A DNA stretch of 64,000 nucleotides. It comes from Diphasiastrum complanatum. Its lineage: Eukaryota; Streptophyta; Lycopodiopsida; Lycopodiales; Lycopodiaceae. The notes beneath the pieces were generated by a model. It did not search any database. It was not told the DNA's origin and saw only the letters and a list, made by a program, of their open reading frames with translations. Shown here in pieces: positions 14,304-26,230 of the stretch; within the stretch, counting starts at the first letter, position 1, and each line of letters starts with the position of its first letter. A program made the position numbers and the translations under genes. The stretch spans positions 20,551,761-20,615,760 of the forward strand of contig CM055104.1 in the NCBI GenBank assembly GCA_029204225.1, written 5' to 3'.

Positions 14304-15260
14304 GCTGGTATCAGAGCAAGTCCATGCTATACTGACCCAAGTGGCCCTTACAGAGTAAGGTATGTCATGCACTGTTGTCCATACTCCTGAGCATATCCAT
14401 GCTTTCTAGTTATATCTCACCAAGAGTCTAAAGTATCGCTAATAAGGGTAAAGTGAGGTGTTACCATGAATGTTATATCAGACTAACGTAACATCCATGG
14501 TATAAGGACATAGTAAAGGAAAGATGTGATTAATACTGAGTAAGAGACTGCCAATGCTTATACTGGGTATCAGGGCAAATCCGTGCCATTCTGAGGAAGG
14601 ACAAAGATGGAGGAGACATGCAAGCATTGGTTGATTACTCACATATATTGTTTGGTTGCTGTTATTTTCCAGAGAGTTCAAAGTTGGAAGCATGGAGGAA
14701 TCATTGCATTTACATTCTATTGGTTCTTCAAGTTCTAAGTTACATCTTTATATGTAAAATTGATGTAAGAAATAGTGAAGCATCCAATATTATCTATATC
14801 AATTATGAAAGTTATTATAAAACCATAGAAAGAAAGTCTATTCTAAGACTGAAGATCGTTCTTAAGATGGATCAAAGTTGTGTGATAAAACCAGTTGAAG
14901 AGGGAGCGTGAAAAAATGTCAACTAGTTAAGTTGTCTAATTTGACAATTTGGAAGCCAAAGTGAATTTTTAACTTAGAGATGCATTTCTTTATGACAATA
15001 AGGACTAAAAATAGTGTCCTTACTATTTTTAGCAAGTATATAGGTGGATTAGGTCGAATTTGGACTTACTCTAATTGGTTGCATGTAGTTTAAATGTATT
15101 AATAAATCATAGAGTAATCAAGAGGTAGGCAAAGGCAAGATTTATGCGAGATAATAAGTGTAGAATGTAGGGTTTATAATTATGATATATTTTTGTATGT
15201 TGGCAAGAGACCCTTCTTGGGCACTTCCCTCACACATACATGTATCACATGTGGTGAAAG
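14304..15260 (+). other. possible non-autonomous LTR-element remains
   Basis: TGGTATCAGAGC at 14306-14317 matches a copia primer site, and a related block recurs at about 14563-14595. A polypurine stretch GAAGAGGGAGCG at about 14896-14907 is followed by TGAAAAAATG, a possible LTR start, with TATA-like AGTATATAGG near 15036 and a weak second ATCAGAGCC near 15274. No gag or pol is recognisable between them, as in small TRIM-type elements. Two matching LTRs could not be shown, so this is tentative. Confidence 0.3.
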
Positions 15261-15764
15261 AAGCAATCAGAGCCTTATGATAGATTGAGTGAGGCTGCAG
15301 TTACTAGTGCTTGAGACCCTCATGAGTCCTAAATAGATACTCATTCCACATACTAGTACTACAAGCCAAACAATGTAGGACAGTTAAAGGTAGCAAAACC
15401 AGCTTTGTCACAGATCAATCATCATTTGCTTCTAGAATTTTGCTGACAAGAGTGCCAACAATAGACTGCACTCAAGAGAGAGATAAAGACGCCCTGAACA
15501 GCTTTTAAAATTATAATGCTGATATTGTATATCTAGTGGGAAGGTGTGTTTTTGATTGGCTTCAAGGGCAAAATCCTGTTCACCTCTTTCCACAACATAT
15601 GTTGCTTATCCATGGCTTCTCTAGTTCTTCAAGACGGCCCATACAATTGCAGACAGCCATCAGAAATATGCAGCTTACCAGCATTGCAAAAGAATCAGAG
15701 AGCTTAAATGAGATTAGGGACTCGTGTTTTGGAGCATGATCCTAGATCATTCTAATGGCTGATC
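15261..15764. other. downstream flank of the IDD gene
   Basis: No gene is seen. Because the IDD gene is on the minus strand, its 3' untranslated region should lie here; a clear poly(A) signal was not fixed. Confidence 0.35.
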
Positions 15765-18341
15765 TCATAGCTTTCCTCCAGGAGTATGGGTCGTTGAGCC
15801 GAGAGCTTTGAAATTCTCTCCTGGGTTACTAAAAGCGCCCATATCCACTCCAGAGGCAATTGAGGTGATACTATCAAGATCCCTTCGGGACAGTGTTTTT
15901 CCTTGTCCTCGTGCGTATCCAGCAGTTGCATTAGATCTACTTACCCCAAAAAAATCAAGAGTCGGTTTGCCAGCTCCATTTTCGACCTTCGGAAAAATAT
16001 CTGAAGATCCAGAAACTGGAAGCTTCCCATTATGTGCATTATCTCCAGGAGAAAAGGGGGTAAATACACGGCTACTTCCTGATTGCGATACTCCTTCCTT
16101 CCCCAGATGAGTTGAGAACATTGGAGGGAAAGTGCTTAAACCTCCTCCAAACAGGCCAGCGAATCCAGACATTGATGTCGAGGTCAAGTCTTGGTTGCTG
16201 GATTGATCAGCAGATCTAGAAAGTGCTGCAAAATTAGACGACCCTAATGAGCTTCCTATTCCTGGGAACTTAGCAGAAAGTTCATCAAGCTGACTTTGTG
16301 AATGCTGAGTCTGAGCAAAGCTGGCTGTAAGGTTTGGCATACCTGGTGTCCTTTCTTGATTTTGACCAGAACCTTGCCAGAGTTCGCTCAAGCCAAAATT
16401 TGATGACAATCCAGAGCCGTTCAGAAAGGAAAAATTGCTACTGGTTGCACCAATCTGTGCAGCTTTCTGCAGCAAGGCTGTTGCCGACATCTGCGCACTA
16501 CTGGATTTGTGGGTACTGGTGAAGGGTGATGATCCCTTGCTACCTACAGAAGATGGTCCAGCATAATGAGGCGATGATAGGGAGAGCCCCGCGGTAGCTG
16601 ATATACCATCAAGTCGATTGCTGAGGTCTGAAAATCCTGCTGGCCCCGTCCCTGTATTAGCCCCGCCTTGTCCCGAATTAGAGGCCTCCAAACCAGGAAA
16701 GCTTAATCCCGTAGATAAGGGATTGAAGAACTCTGGACCACCTGGAGGAAATGGAAATCCAGCTGACAGCTTCCCATTTTTCTGTCTATGATCCGCAATT
16801 CCTGTCATTCCAGCTCCCTCATCAGCTCTTTTCTGACCAATCCATCCAGGTCCAGACCATAGCGAAAGTCTTGGGTCTGCAGCAGGCATATGCGTTTCAT
16901 TGGGTATGCTGCTCTGTGCCCATGACGAGGGCAATATAGAACTTTGTTCACCAAAGCTTACTCCAACCATGTCGACATGTAGACCTGATTTGGGTGCGAT
17001 GAAGACAGGTCCCGATGAGAAAGGAGACATATGCATGCTATAAAGTCCCTGAGAAGCACCAGATCCTCCTATTTCGCCTTTGGTAAGGCGTGCACCCAGA
17101 CCACTATCAAAGGCATGCGAGATGAGCGGAATTCCTTGTTTTCCTAGCAAAGATCTTCCACTATCTTCACCTAAAGCGTCACAAAATGCTCGATGAGTAA
17201 TGAAGCTATCCCTCCTGCTACACCAGCAAGCACCAAAAACAATTAACTTGATGCAAGCGCTTCAACCTCAATACATCTATTACGAATTTGTAGAATATTT
17301 CACTTCTAGATACTGCTCCGAACATCTGATATTCGTGCTTAATCGGATGAACTCAGATTCAGTTACAACAGAGCATGAGCGGAATGAGGAAGGATAGTTC
17401 CTAGAGATAAATATGAGCAGCTTCGGTTGTATATTTCCAAATTAACACATGGGACAAATCAACAAACATAATAATCTCTTCAGAATATGGTGCTATCGCA
17501 GTGAAATAGCGTGATTGGTAAATCCTGCTGAAGTCAAAGTTTTATCATCGACACTAGCCAAATGATAAAGTAAGATAAACTTCGACAGATCTTCTCGCGC
17601 ACTGACCTAGAAAAGAGGGTTCCACAATCGCAGCGGTATTCACGAGTACCACAAGTCTTTGAGTGCGCTTTCCAGTCCGATTGTACAGCATATCGTTTAT
17701 TGCACTTGTCACACTTCCATTTCTTCTCGCCATGCTTCCTAGAGAAGTGCTTCTTGATGCCAGTAAGGTCACCTAAAGCCCTAGAGGGATCGTGATGTAC
17801 GCAAGTCGGCTCTGGGCATATGTAGACCCTCTTCCGGGGCTCTTTACTGGTCCTTTGTCTGAGTTTCCATGGCAAATTGTGACCACGCCTGTGCAACTGA
17901 AGGTTCTGGTCACGCTGAAATCCTTTTCCGCAGATTTCACACACGAATCGGTTTGTTGCCATCAAAGTCTTTGGAGACAGAACTATGACCTCCGCATCTG
18001 GGTCTGCAAGAACAAGAAAGGCGTTATTAGAATCACAGATGAGCTTCAGGACTACTCACATCATCCACAAATCGAAAACTCGCCGTTCGCAAAATAAATC
18101 TACAGGACTCTAAAAAGTAAAATTATACGTTAAAAAAAATTTAATGATTTGGAGGTGCAAAAGTACCTGGTGTGCCAGGAAGGTTTCTCTTCTTTCTGGC
18201 AGGAGGTTGACCAGCCTTGTTTGCAGATGGAGCAGAGGTTGCTGAATTATATAGCTGTTGTGGCGCACTGCCACTGTCATCATGATTATCAGACGAACCG
18301 CTGGCTTCTCCTGATGCAAATGTTGCATTGGAAGCAGTCAT
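15765..18341 (-). CDS. INDETERMINATE DOMAIN (IDD/BIRD) C2H2 zinc-finger transcription factor
   Basis: Three coding exons: 18341-18167, 18003-17607, 17214-15765, with GT-AG introns of 163 and 392 bp. They sum to 2022 bp, 673 residues, with phase kept at both junctions. A basic KKRNLPGTP motif ends exon 1. The ID domain follows: C2H2 finger 1 (C80, C83, H96, H100), finger 2 (C121, C126, H144, H149), C2HC finger 3 (C156, C159, H172, C176) and finger 4 (C183, C185, H198, C202); the second intron splits codon 191 in finger 4. C-terminal family motifs are present: MSATALLQKAAQIGAT near 433 and TLDFFG near 609. The family binds DNA in the nucleus and includes JACKDAW and MAGPIE, partners of GRAS proteins in development. 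No break is seen. The exact subfamily cannot be told, so no symbol is given. The start is the only ATG giving the usual N-terminus. Confidence 0.93.
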
Positions 18342-20060
18342 ATTAACAAGCTTCCTCGGCAGGATCTTATCGCTTTATTTATAGCAATGGCGATTCCAAA
18401 GATGATATATTACAGGCGAAGATTAAACAAGCGTTGCTTTGCAGGTGAATTATTGACCAGTACAGATTGTGTTGCTTTGGACCATCAGGTAGGAGCATAT
18501 TCTTTTTTTCATCGCATATCTATCTGTAGGTATCGACCTGAGGTGGATAGCTACTAATCTAAGCCAGATTGAAGCATACATTGCGTAACAGACCTTGGCA
18601 CTCTCATAATACAAGCCAAGACTCCAGAAACAAATCAACTTCAGATTGATCAATCAGGATTTATTGCCTTGCTTGTGTGATCGTCAAACTTCGAAGTTAG
18701 ACGCCAATCTGGTAAAGGAAATGTGGCACTACTAAAGTACCCCCGCTTCCCTTCCGTGTTTGCTGCTCTGAATTGCTTTCTTGATCAAAGAAAATTGGCA
18801 TCACTGTCCCAACGTGGACGAGCCCTCGAGGTTTACCGCAGTTCCTAGAAATTCTCCAATGTGATCGAGAGAGGATCTCGATGGATTTTATTATTGGGCT
18901 ACCCAGGAGCTCAAGTCAACATGACCGAACATGATTCGGTCATGGTAGTAGTGGATAGGTCGACCAAGATGGCTCACTCTATTGCAAGCTACGAATAGCT
19001 GAAGCCAAAACGGAAATGCAATAAGGTCATAAAGAGCTTGCCCAGACTTTTCTGCATTTATTCCTTAATAGTTTCCGCCCAAACCCATCTTATCTTTTTG
19101 TGCTTCGATGAATATTACAGTTCAACATTGCTACAGCACGGAAGCTTTCGCTAGAAAAAAGAAATTCAACTGTATCAAGGTATTCTTTTTCTTGAAGATG
19201 ACTGAAAAGACCCTTCTGAATATGAGAAAAGGCAAATTTTGGCATATAAATTCTTGCAAGCACAGGAGATGCTCACGGTTGGACGGATCCATAACCCCTT
19301 TTCTGGATTTTCATTTCCAGATTATATAGTTCAGGAACGAGCCTGCAGGTTGGAAACTACAAGATAGAAACCTTTTGCGGAATTGAGATGAAAAAGGGCG
19401 AGTTCCCAGAGTTTTACCTGCATTAACAGATGCACTCTGAGCAGAGTGCAAACAAAAATGGATCTGCCATGAATTATATGTTATTGTTTGGAACTTTTAA
19501 GAAACTTCAAAGTGCCCAGATAGAAATGTTCAGATACCGTAAAAATTGATCAAAACTTTACACAAAAGTAGGCAGATAAGAGCGACCCAAATCCCGATCA
19601 TCCGTTACACTTATCTAAAATTGATGGGTGGATTGGATAGACATAGCTCCTTCAAGACGACAGCAAGCTCCGAAAAGCAAACAAGAAAACAACAAAAATG
19701 AACAATAACGAGACGAGACGACACAAGAAGGGCAGACTCAACGTCCTCCGACGCATCTACAGGGTGTAAAGAGGCATACGTTTGGGCTTCACCCTTCATA
19801 TCGAAGTTCACAGCACTTCAGGCCTCGACAAATGAGAGAGAAGACAAGTCATGCATGGAGAAGTTGCCAGCGGCAGCCAGCCAAAATCTGGTCAACAAAA
19901 AAGGCGGGCCACGGGCCCCAGGCTCAAACCCGGTAATAATAATAAATGCGAAAAAGAGGAATATATAAGTATAGGAGAACAAAATCTATAATTGAGTATG
20001 TTGCCTCTCCCCGTGTTTCCATGTTGTTCATTGTCAAGGGAATAAAAGACACAACCTCAA
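18342..20060. other. upstream region of the IDD gene; no other gene
   Basis: Promoter and 5' untranslated sequence of the IDD gene are expected here. A TATAAATA stretch on the minus strand at about 18372-18381 lies too close to the start codon to be assigned with confidence. Open frames are short and unrecognised. Confidence 0.35.
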
Positions 20061-20168
20061 TGATCCATCCATTGGGCTCCACACACAACCTCCATGATCC
20101 ATCCACATCAATTGGGCTCATGAGTCAAAAGGTTCTACTTAAGGAGTGCACCCCATGGGCACCTTCAG
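20061..20168 (+). repeat. short tandem motif (ATGATCCATCCA...TTGGGCTC)
   Basis: ATGATCCATCCATTGGGCTC recurs with an insertion about 35 bases later. It is a small local duplication just before a hairpin. Confidence 0.5.
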
Positions 20169-20207
20169 TTTAGCCCCACTCCATTCAATAGTGATAATGG
20201 GGCTAAA
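20169..20207. other. perfect 10-bp hairpin
   Basis: TTTAGCCCCA at 20169-20178 pairs with TGGGGCTAAA at 20198-20207 around a 19-base loop. It may be a remnant terminus of a small inverted-repeat element. Function is unknown. Confidence 0.6.
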
Positions 20208-20470
20208 GGAGAAAAAAGCTTTCTCTCAAGCAGATGTGCATCTCGTGTGCAATATCTACTGAGAGCCGAGTCAAAAGGCTATAATAGCAGGGCCACACCA
20301 TCAATAAATGGCAGGCACATTTTGCCAGCGATCTGTAAATAGACACATTCTGCCACCCAAAACATTGTTAACTGCCTTATTATGTAGTAGATAATGGCCC
20401 CGCAGGGGCCTGTTATGAGTTTTTGCGGGCGCGAGCCCGAGAGGGCGAGGCGCCCCCAAAAACTCATGCA

Positions 20471-20590
20471 GGGGCCCGTTATCTTACGTTATTAGCACTT
20501 TTATGTTTTAATACCACCGTACGTTGTACCGGGGCCCGTTATCTTACGTTATTAGCACTTTTATGTTTTAATACCACCGTACGTTGTACC
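20471..20590 (+). repeat. exact 60-bp tandem duplication
   Basis: Units 20471-20530 and 20531-20590 are identical by direct comparison of the lines, starting GGGGCCCGTTATCTTACG. The lack of differences implies a recent event, or an assembly artefact. Confidence 0.95.
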
Positions 20591-22424
20591 GTATGAATAC
20601 ATACATCGCGAGCACCGCAGGCTTCTCTCTTATGTCTCTCTGTTCTTCCGGTAGGCGATAGGCAATGGTGAATTCAGCACCCAATCAAGCACCGCAAGCT
20701 TCTCTCTTCTGTCTCTCTATTCTTCCGGTAGGCGATGGTGAATTCAGCACCCAATCAAGCACCGCAAGCTTCTGTAGCGCAGGCATCCCAAAGGGAGCCG
20801 GGAACCACGACTTAGCTTCCCAGCCTTCAACTCTTGCCATCCAAACCCACTTGACATACAAGCAGCCAACTCGCCAACAACGATCAGACTTAACCAACTT
20901 GAAGTTCCGAAAACCAACATTGAGATCCAACATGGCGCCATGCCATATCGAGGGTCCCGATGTGGGTGACTTCCCTCCAAGCAAGCCGCCCGACATACAT
21001 CAAACTTAACCAACTCGAAGCTTCGTTACAAACGAGTAACATCCATTCCAAGCAAGCGGTCTGACTTACATCAAAATTAACCAACTGAAAGCTTCGTCAC
21101 GAGCGCTGGAAGCCAACCTGGTGCCACGCCAGACTGGACAGCCATAAACAGGTAACTTCCACCCAAGCAAGCCATCCAACTCAGCCGACAGGTTAGAGCC
21201 CGTTCCCCAAGAACTTAACCCATTCACGTTCATGCAAGGAACACTCAAAACCACAAGCCGCGACAGATATGGAGACAACCAGTTCCTGGACCAAATGGTC
21301 CCGACAGCATACCGCTGGCGCCACGGACCGAATGATCCCGACGGCATACCGCTGGCGTCCCGGGATACGACCCTTAGCTATGTGCCAACTTAAAAATTTT
21401 GAAGCGGCCTTACAATTGGCGCTTTTACCGAACACTGAAACCCAGAAGGTAATCAGAGTCAGTTTGAGAAAAATCCCACTTTATTGATAAATCTGAGAAA
21501 GTTACATTTCAAGTGTGTGACCGACCCTAGTCTCCGGGGCGCTAGCATGCCAAGGCGACAGCCATGACAACATTCCAGCAAGGGAGGCTGAGACTTGGTT
21601 GGAGCTCGCCCTGAGTCGCAACCCGCACTCCCCTGTAGTATTGGTGGGATTCGGCACCCTCCCTCATAGCAAGCACTCTACCCAGGCTGGTAAAGCACAT
21701 TTTTCTCTCTCTAAAAAGTCATTTTTTCTCTCTAGATTTTATTGATCCCCAGGCTTCCTTTAGTCATGCCTAGATCGTGTGAGGTGATTGCACATCGATC
21801 TGAGCTCTCTGGACTTCGCTACAACCGATCAAAGATTTTCAGCCATAGGAACTTGGCGCCGGCTGGATTCTGGTCACAGTGGCGCCGGGAGCAGCAGGGG
21901 CGCTGCTGGCGCTGGGGACAATGCTGGAGCCAATGGCGCCGGAAGTAAAGCTTGTAAAGGTAGCTTTACAACAGCTTCTCTCTCTTCTTCAGGTAGGCGA
22001 TGGTGAGTTCAGCACCCAATCAAGCGCAGCATCTTCATGTTTTTGAGATCGATCATGGATTGTAATGTGAGGCTGTTCGGTATAGATGTTGTAATCTGGA
22101 GGTTATGTTCCCTTTTGCTTCAGATGCGAATTGCTATGCTGAATTGTACAGAGATGCATGAATAAGATGATGTAGTATGAAGAGCACGAACAAACAAATG
22201 TGATGCGCTGTGCTGAATTGTACAGAAATGGATGAACAAGAGCACAAACTAACTAACTAACAGTGGTTTGATAATCACCAGAGGGGGCAATCGAAGTCGC
22301 TTATTGGCACGGGAGGGGGGGTAATGCCCGCTCAGTGCCTCTACGACACGTGGAGTAGGCTACCCGAGCCATTTTTTCCCGGTCCGGCGGCACAGAGTGC
22401 TCGTTGAAAATGAATTTTGGCGGG

Positions 22425-22575
22425 CACACTGCATGTGGCGCCGGGCAGGCGGGCCTAGGTGGCGCCGGGCAATCCCGGGCGCTGGTGCCAGGCAGCCGCA
22501 GGTGGCGCTGGGCAGTCCTGGGCAGGTGGAGCAGGGGTGGGCAGCGGCTGCGGTGGCGCCGAGCACCAACACGCC
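22425..22575 (+). repeat. GC-rich minisatellite-like block
   Basis: The motif GTGGCGCCGGGCA and variants recur about five times, making a local GC peak in AT-rich DNA. Overlapping Ala/Gly/Pro-rich frames on both strands are composition artefacts. Confidence 0.6.
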
Positions 22576-22631
22576 CGAGCACACACATGTAGGACTTTGG
22601 GAGTCGTTGGGCATATATGGCCTTTGAGAAA

Positions 22632-22656
22632 TCCCATAAGTAAACTTATGGGATAA
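22632..22656. other. 11-bp perfect palindrome arms resembling two head-to-head snRNA elements
   Basis: ATCCCATAAGT is followed after two bases by its reverse complement. Each arm shares TCCCATAAG with the element upstream of the U1 genes. No snRNA is seen on either side. Confidence 0.5.
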
Positions 22657-23760
22657 ATTTTGGTTGCCCGGACACATAGCGCCCGAGCAACCAATATTTT
22701 TAAAAAAAAAAAACGGGGAGGAGCGGATTACGCCTAGGACACGCGGGGATCAATGCACGGTGCCGGGCATAATAGCCTCCGTCCCAATAAGAGACGAGGA
22801 ATCACACGCGAGACATAACGTAGAAATATGTAAAGAAACGATCGCTGAAACCCTTCTCTGATTTTGTTTTGTGAATGTTCATGATCAATGCATCTTACAT
22901 CTTCAAACATATATACGTAAATACAAACATATATACGTAAATACAAATCCACTGTATAAATGTACGGTCTTGGACTAGCAAGATAACGGGCGAGACACCC
23001 CAAAAACTCATAACGGGCCTGTTATATTACGTTATTGGCACTTCTATGTTTTAATACCACCGTTATATTACGTTATTGGCACTTCTGTGTTTTAATACCA
23101 CCGTACGTTGTATCGTATGAATACATACATCGCGAGCACTGCAGGCTCTATTTTGTCTCTCTGTTCTTCCGTCTCTCTGCTCTTCTTGTAGGCGATAGGT
23201 GATGGTGAATTCAGCACCCAATCAAGCACCGCAAGCTTCTCTCTTCTGTCTCTCTGTTCTTCCGGTAGGCGATGGTGAATTCAGCACCCAATCAAGCACC
23301 GCAAGCTTCTCTCTGTCTCTCTGTTCTTCAGGTAGGCGATGGTGAGTTCAGCACGTTATGTTCCCTTTTGCTTCAGATGCTAATTGCTATGCTGAATTGT
23401 ACAGAGATGCATGAATAAGACGATGTAGTACGAAGAGCACGAACAAACAAATGTGATGCACTGTGCTGAATTGTACAGAGATGGATGAACAAGAGCACAA
23501 ACAAACTAACTAACAGTGGTTTGATAATCACCAGAGGCACTCACACACATAACGTAGAAATATGTAAAGAAACGGATCGCTGAAACGCTTCTGTGCTTCT
23601 GTTTCGTGAATGTTCATGATGAATGCATCCTACATTTTCAAAGTCGTATAAATACGTAAATACGTAAATGCAAATGCACCGTATAAATGTACGGTCCTGG
23701 ACTAGCAAGATACGGCTGATTACGCGATTTAATCTGCCAGTATCTGCTTCGTTAAAAACT

Positions 23761-25050
23761 CCAAGTGCTAATAACGTTTAGTATGAACATCAGATCTTTT
23801 AATAACTCCAAAACCCAATTCTCATGCACTTCCTGATTTCCTTTACGAGAATGTCCTTGATACAAGTAGCGGAGAATTTTCATGAAACATTTTTGTCACC
23901 TCATTCGAATTCTGCAGATATACATATGTAGTGAAATGTCAAAGAAATTGCAGATCCCTGCAACCAAGGCCTTCATCCTTTGTCGCATAAGTGTGCCATG
24001 CCTATAGCACTAGTTGGCAGTGATGTACTATGATTCACCCTTAATGAATAGTTTGACAAGCTTAAGCTTACCTTCACTTCACTAGTTCACCTTAGTCGCA
24101 GAGAGCTTGCAACGACTGAACTATTTTTCTCCCAACAACAAATCATAAATTAAGGTTTTCTGTGTGCACAGATAGATGAAATAGCAGACCGGATATCTCT
24201 GTTAGAGACAGACCACCGCATTGTGAATACAGCAAAACACCCACCTTTTTTAAGTACTTTTTGCCAAATTAAGGCTTGCAATCACGAAGCCATGAATAAT
24301 AAGATGCGTTCTATCTTAAAGGACCTTCAATCAAACTCCAACAAATAATAACCTGCCAAAAGTTCTTGTAAGTTCCGTGAGGGGAAACGCATCAAGCAGC
24401 CAATCAATAAATAGGTAAATGATAAAAATTTTCAACAGAAGAGCTCGTTGTCGATTAAATTTGTTAAACCAAAGTAAATACGGCATCAACTGAGCACCAA
24501 AAGCTTATTTGGGTTATGCCAAAAGTTTAAAATCTCGGTAGAAATGTGCATTAAGCACTAGCAGCAAAGGAAAAAATTCATTTGCATTACCAAGAATATG
24601 CAAAGATTATGCCTCAGAGTAAATAGCACTTGAGCATTTGTTGTTCGATGCGTTTACACTCACAATCAGCTCAGTGGAGCTTCCGTGCAATTTAGATTTG
24701 TTTTTCCACAGACTCTTACAGATAGGATATATTGCAAGTTGAAAGGGTTTCTCCTTTCAAAAGGTATGCATATGCAATGTTCATATTTGTTTGTTCTTGT
24801 AGAAAAAATCTCTTTATTTTGCTTGTGATAGATTCGTGAGTTTTAGTAATAGTCGGAAAAATGAGTTATGTCTAACACACCTGAATTTTACAGGAAAAAA
24901 ACAATTCATCATGGATAGTGTCAATTCATCGAATACCTTGCGGCCATTATTTCTTGCTGCTTCGTGTGGGCACATGTATCCATTTTTGGCAATCACAATT
25001 ACAAATGCAGATGCATGGCACCATAGTTCGGGGAGTACCCAACAGACAGC
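23761..25050. other. no gene recognised; 5' flank of Harbinger transposase
   Basis: AT-rich. A putative splice acceptor (TTTTACAG) near 24885-24894 precedes an ATG at 24911, which might belong to an upstream exon of the transposase, but the frame differs and no domain is seen. Terminal inverted repeats of the element were looked for and not found. Confidence 0.3.
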
Positions 25051-26230
25051 ATGCAATGTCTATCGGAACAATCTGACTCCGAGGATGAAGAGAGGTTTGT
25101 GGAGGCTTATTTGCAAGAGGAAGAAACCAACCATCGCCAAGTCCTCACAGTTGTTAGTGCACTGTCACATGAATGCGACAAGGACTATCGACGCCATGGC
25201 AAGCAAGCTGCACTTGGAATGTGGTATATCAAACCGCATTCAATGCACCATTGGCAGAATTTCTTCAGATATGTGGAGCACGACGATGTGAGGTTTCAAG
25301 CTCGAGTTCGAATACCTAAAGAGTTGTTCTTCTTCATGTGTGATTTGTTGCATTCGGACTTGGCCCAAAAGGCCATTCCCCACTCCTTCCAAACTATTCC
25401 CATGAGAATCCTCCCCGTCGAGAAAAAGATTGCCATTGCCCTACACAGACTTGGCTCATCGATAAAATTGACTGGCATCTCTGACTTGTACAGTGTTGGG
25501 AAGTCCAAAGTTGGCAGAGTAGTTTGTGAATTTGTCGATGCTTTGAGCAAACACATTAATAGATTCATATCATGGCCTTCCAATATACGAATGGCCAGCC
25601 TAAAAGCTGATTTTGTTGTGATTCAAGGTTTTCTGAGTTGTTGTGGTGCATTGTACAACACTCACATTGAAATAGAACTTCCCAAGGGTGAATGCCACAC
25701 AGCTTGGAGAGACGGTAATCATAAATATTCCGCAAGTTTACAAGGTGTAGTTGATGCAAATATGCGATTTTTGGACATTATGACTGGATGGACGGGTTCA
25801 GTCAATGACTTGAGGTTGTTGAGAAATTCCTCTATATACTCTATGGCTGAGAGGGGCAAAATATTGAATGGACCTATTTTCAATCACGAGAGAATACATT
25901 GTTGCAGATGGAGGATACATCTCTTTACCTTGGCTAGTGATTCCATACTCCAGAAACTAGAAAAAAGAACGACTTTAATTTTGTTCATTCTTCAACAAGA
26001 ATGGTTGTGGAAAGGGCATTGGAAGACTCAAGAAAACTTGGCCATACCTACACAATCCAGCAAGGAGACCAGATGTTCGCTTCCTACCCAAAATCATTGC
26101 CACATGCTGCATTCTACATAACATATGCTTGGACTATGGCATAGATGTCACAAACGCACCACAAATTCCAGACTTGAAAGAACCTCTGAAGGTTACAGCT
26201 GCCGACTTTCAAGCAGGAGAACCTTGACGA
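25051..26230 (+). pseudogene. PIF/Harbinger transposase, dead
   Basis: Acidic N-terminus, then the HARBI1-like fold (DDE_Tnp_4): a helical part with VEKKIAIALHRLGS, the first catalytic block GFLSCCGALYNTHIEIELP (about 25626-25683), where the expected Asp (D-x-TH) is Tyr, then DIMTGWTGSVNDLRLLRNS, which keeps the second Asp. After about 25888 the frame breaks: family-like pieces such as VADGGYISLPWLVIPYSRN, then RMVVERA, then FLPKIIATCCILHNIC appear in successive other frames up to about 26130. At least three indels plus the catalytic change make it inactive. It would have cut and moved the element at 3-bp TTA/TAA targets. Its Myb-like partner is convergent at 27853-29233. Confidence 0.85.

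Larger units (their letters stand above)
20400..23760. repeat. composite region of short duplicated blocks
   Basis: Several blocks recur: a GAATTCAGCACCCAATCAAGC / CTTCCGGTAGGCGATGGT unit (20667, 20737, 21996, 23205, 23276, 23340 area); a block with TGCTGAATTGTACAGAGATG (22130-22290 and 23370-23540); a block with ACGTAGAAATATGTAAAGAAACG (22815 and 23552); and a GTTATNTTACGTTATT / ATACCACCGT unit (20480, 20540, 23027, 23065). Together they suggest a segment near 21990-23010 duplicated at 23190-23740 with loss of the middle. Ends carry CCCCAAAAACTCAT motifs in both orientations (20405-20470 and 22998). No protein gene is supported. Confidence 0.7.

Noticed and set aside
15808-16939. Plus-strand frames opposite IDD exon 3
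   Set aside because: Antisense shadows of a well supported exon.
22301-22694. Several Ala/Gly/Pro-rich frames on both strands
   Set aside because: Produced by a GC-rich minisatellite-like block. Frames overlap on both strands and lack domains.
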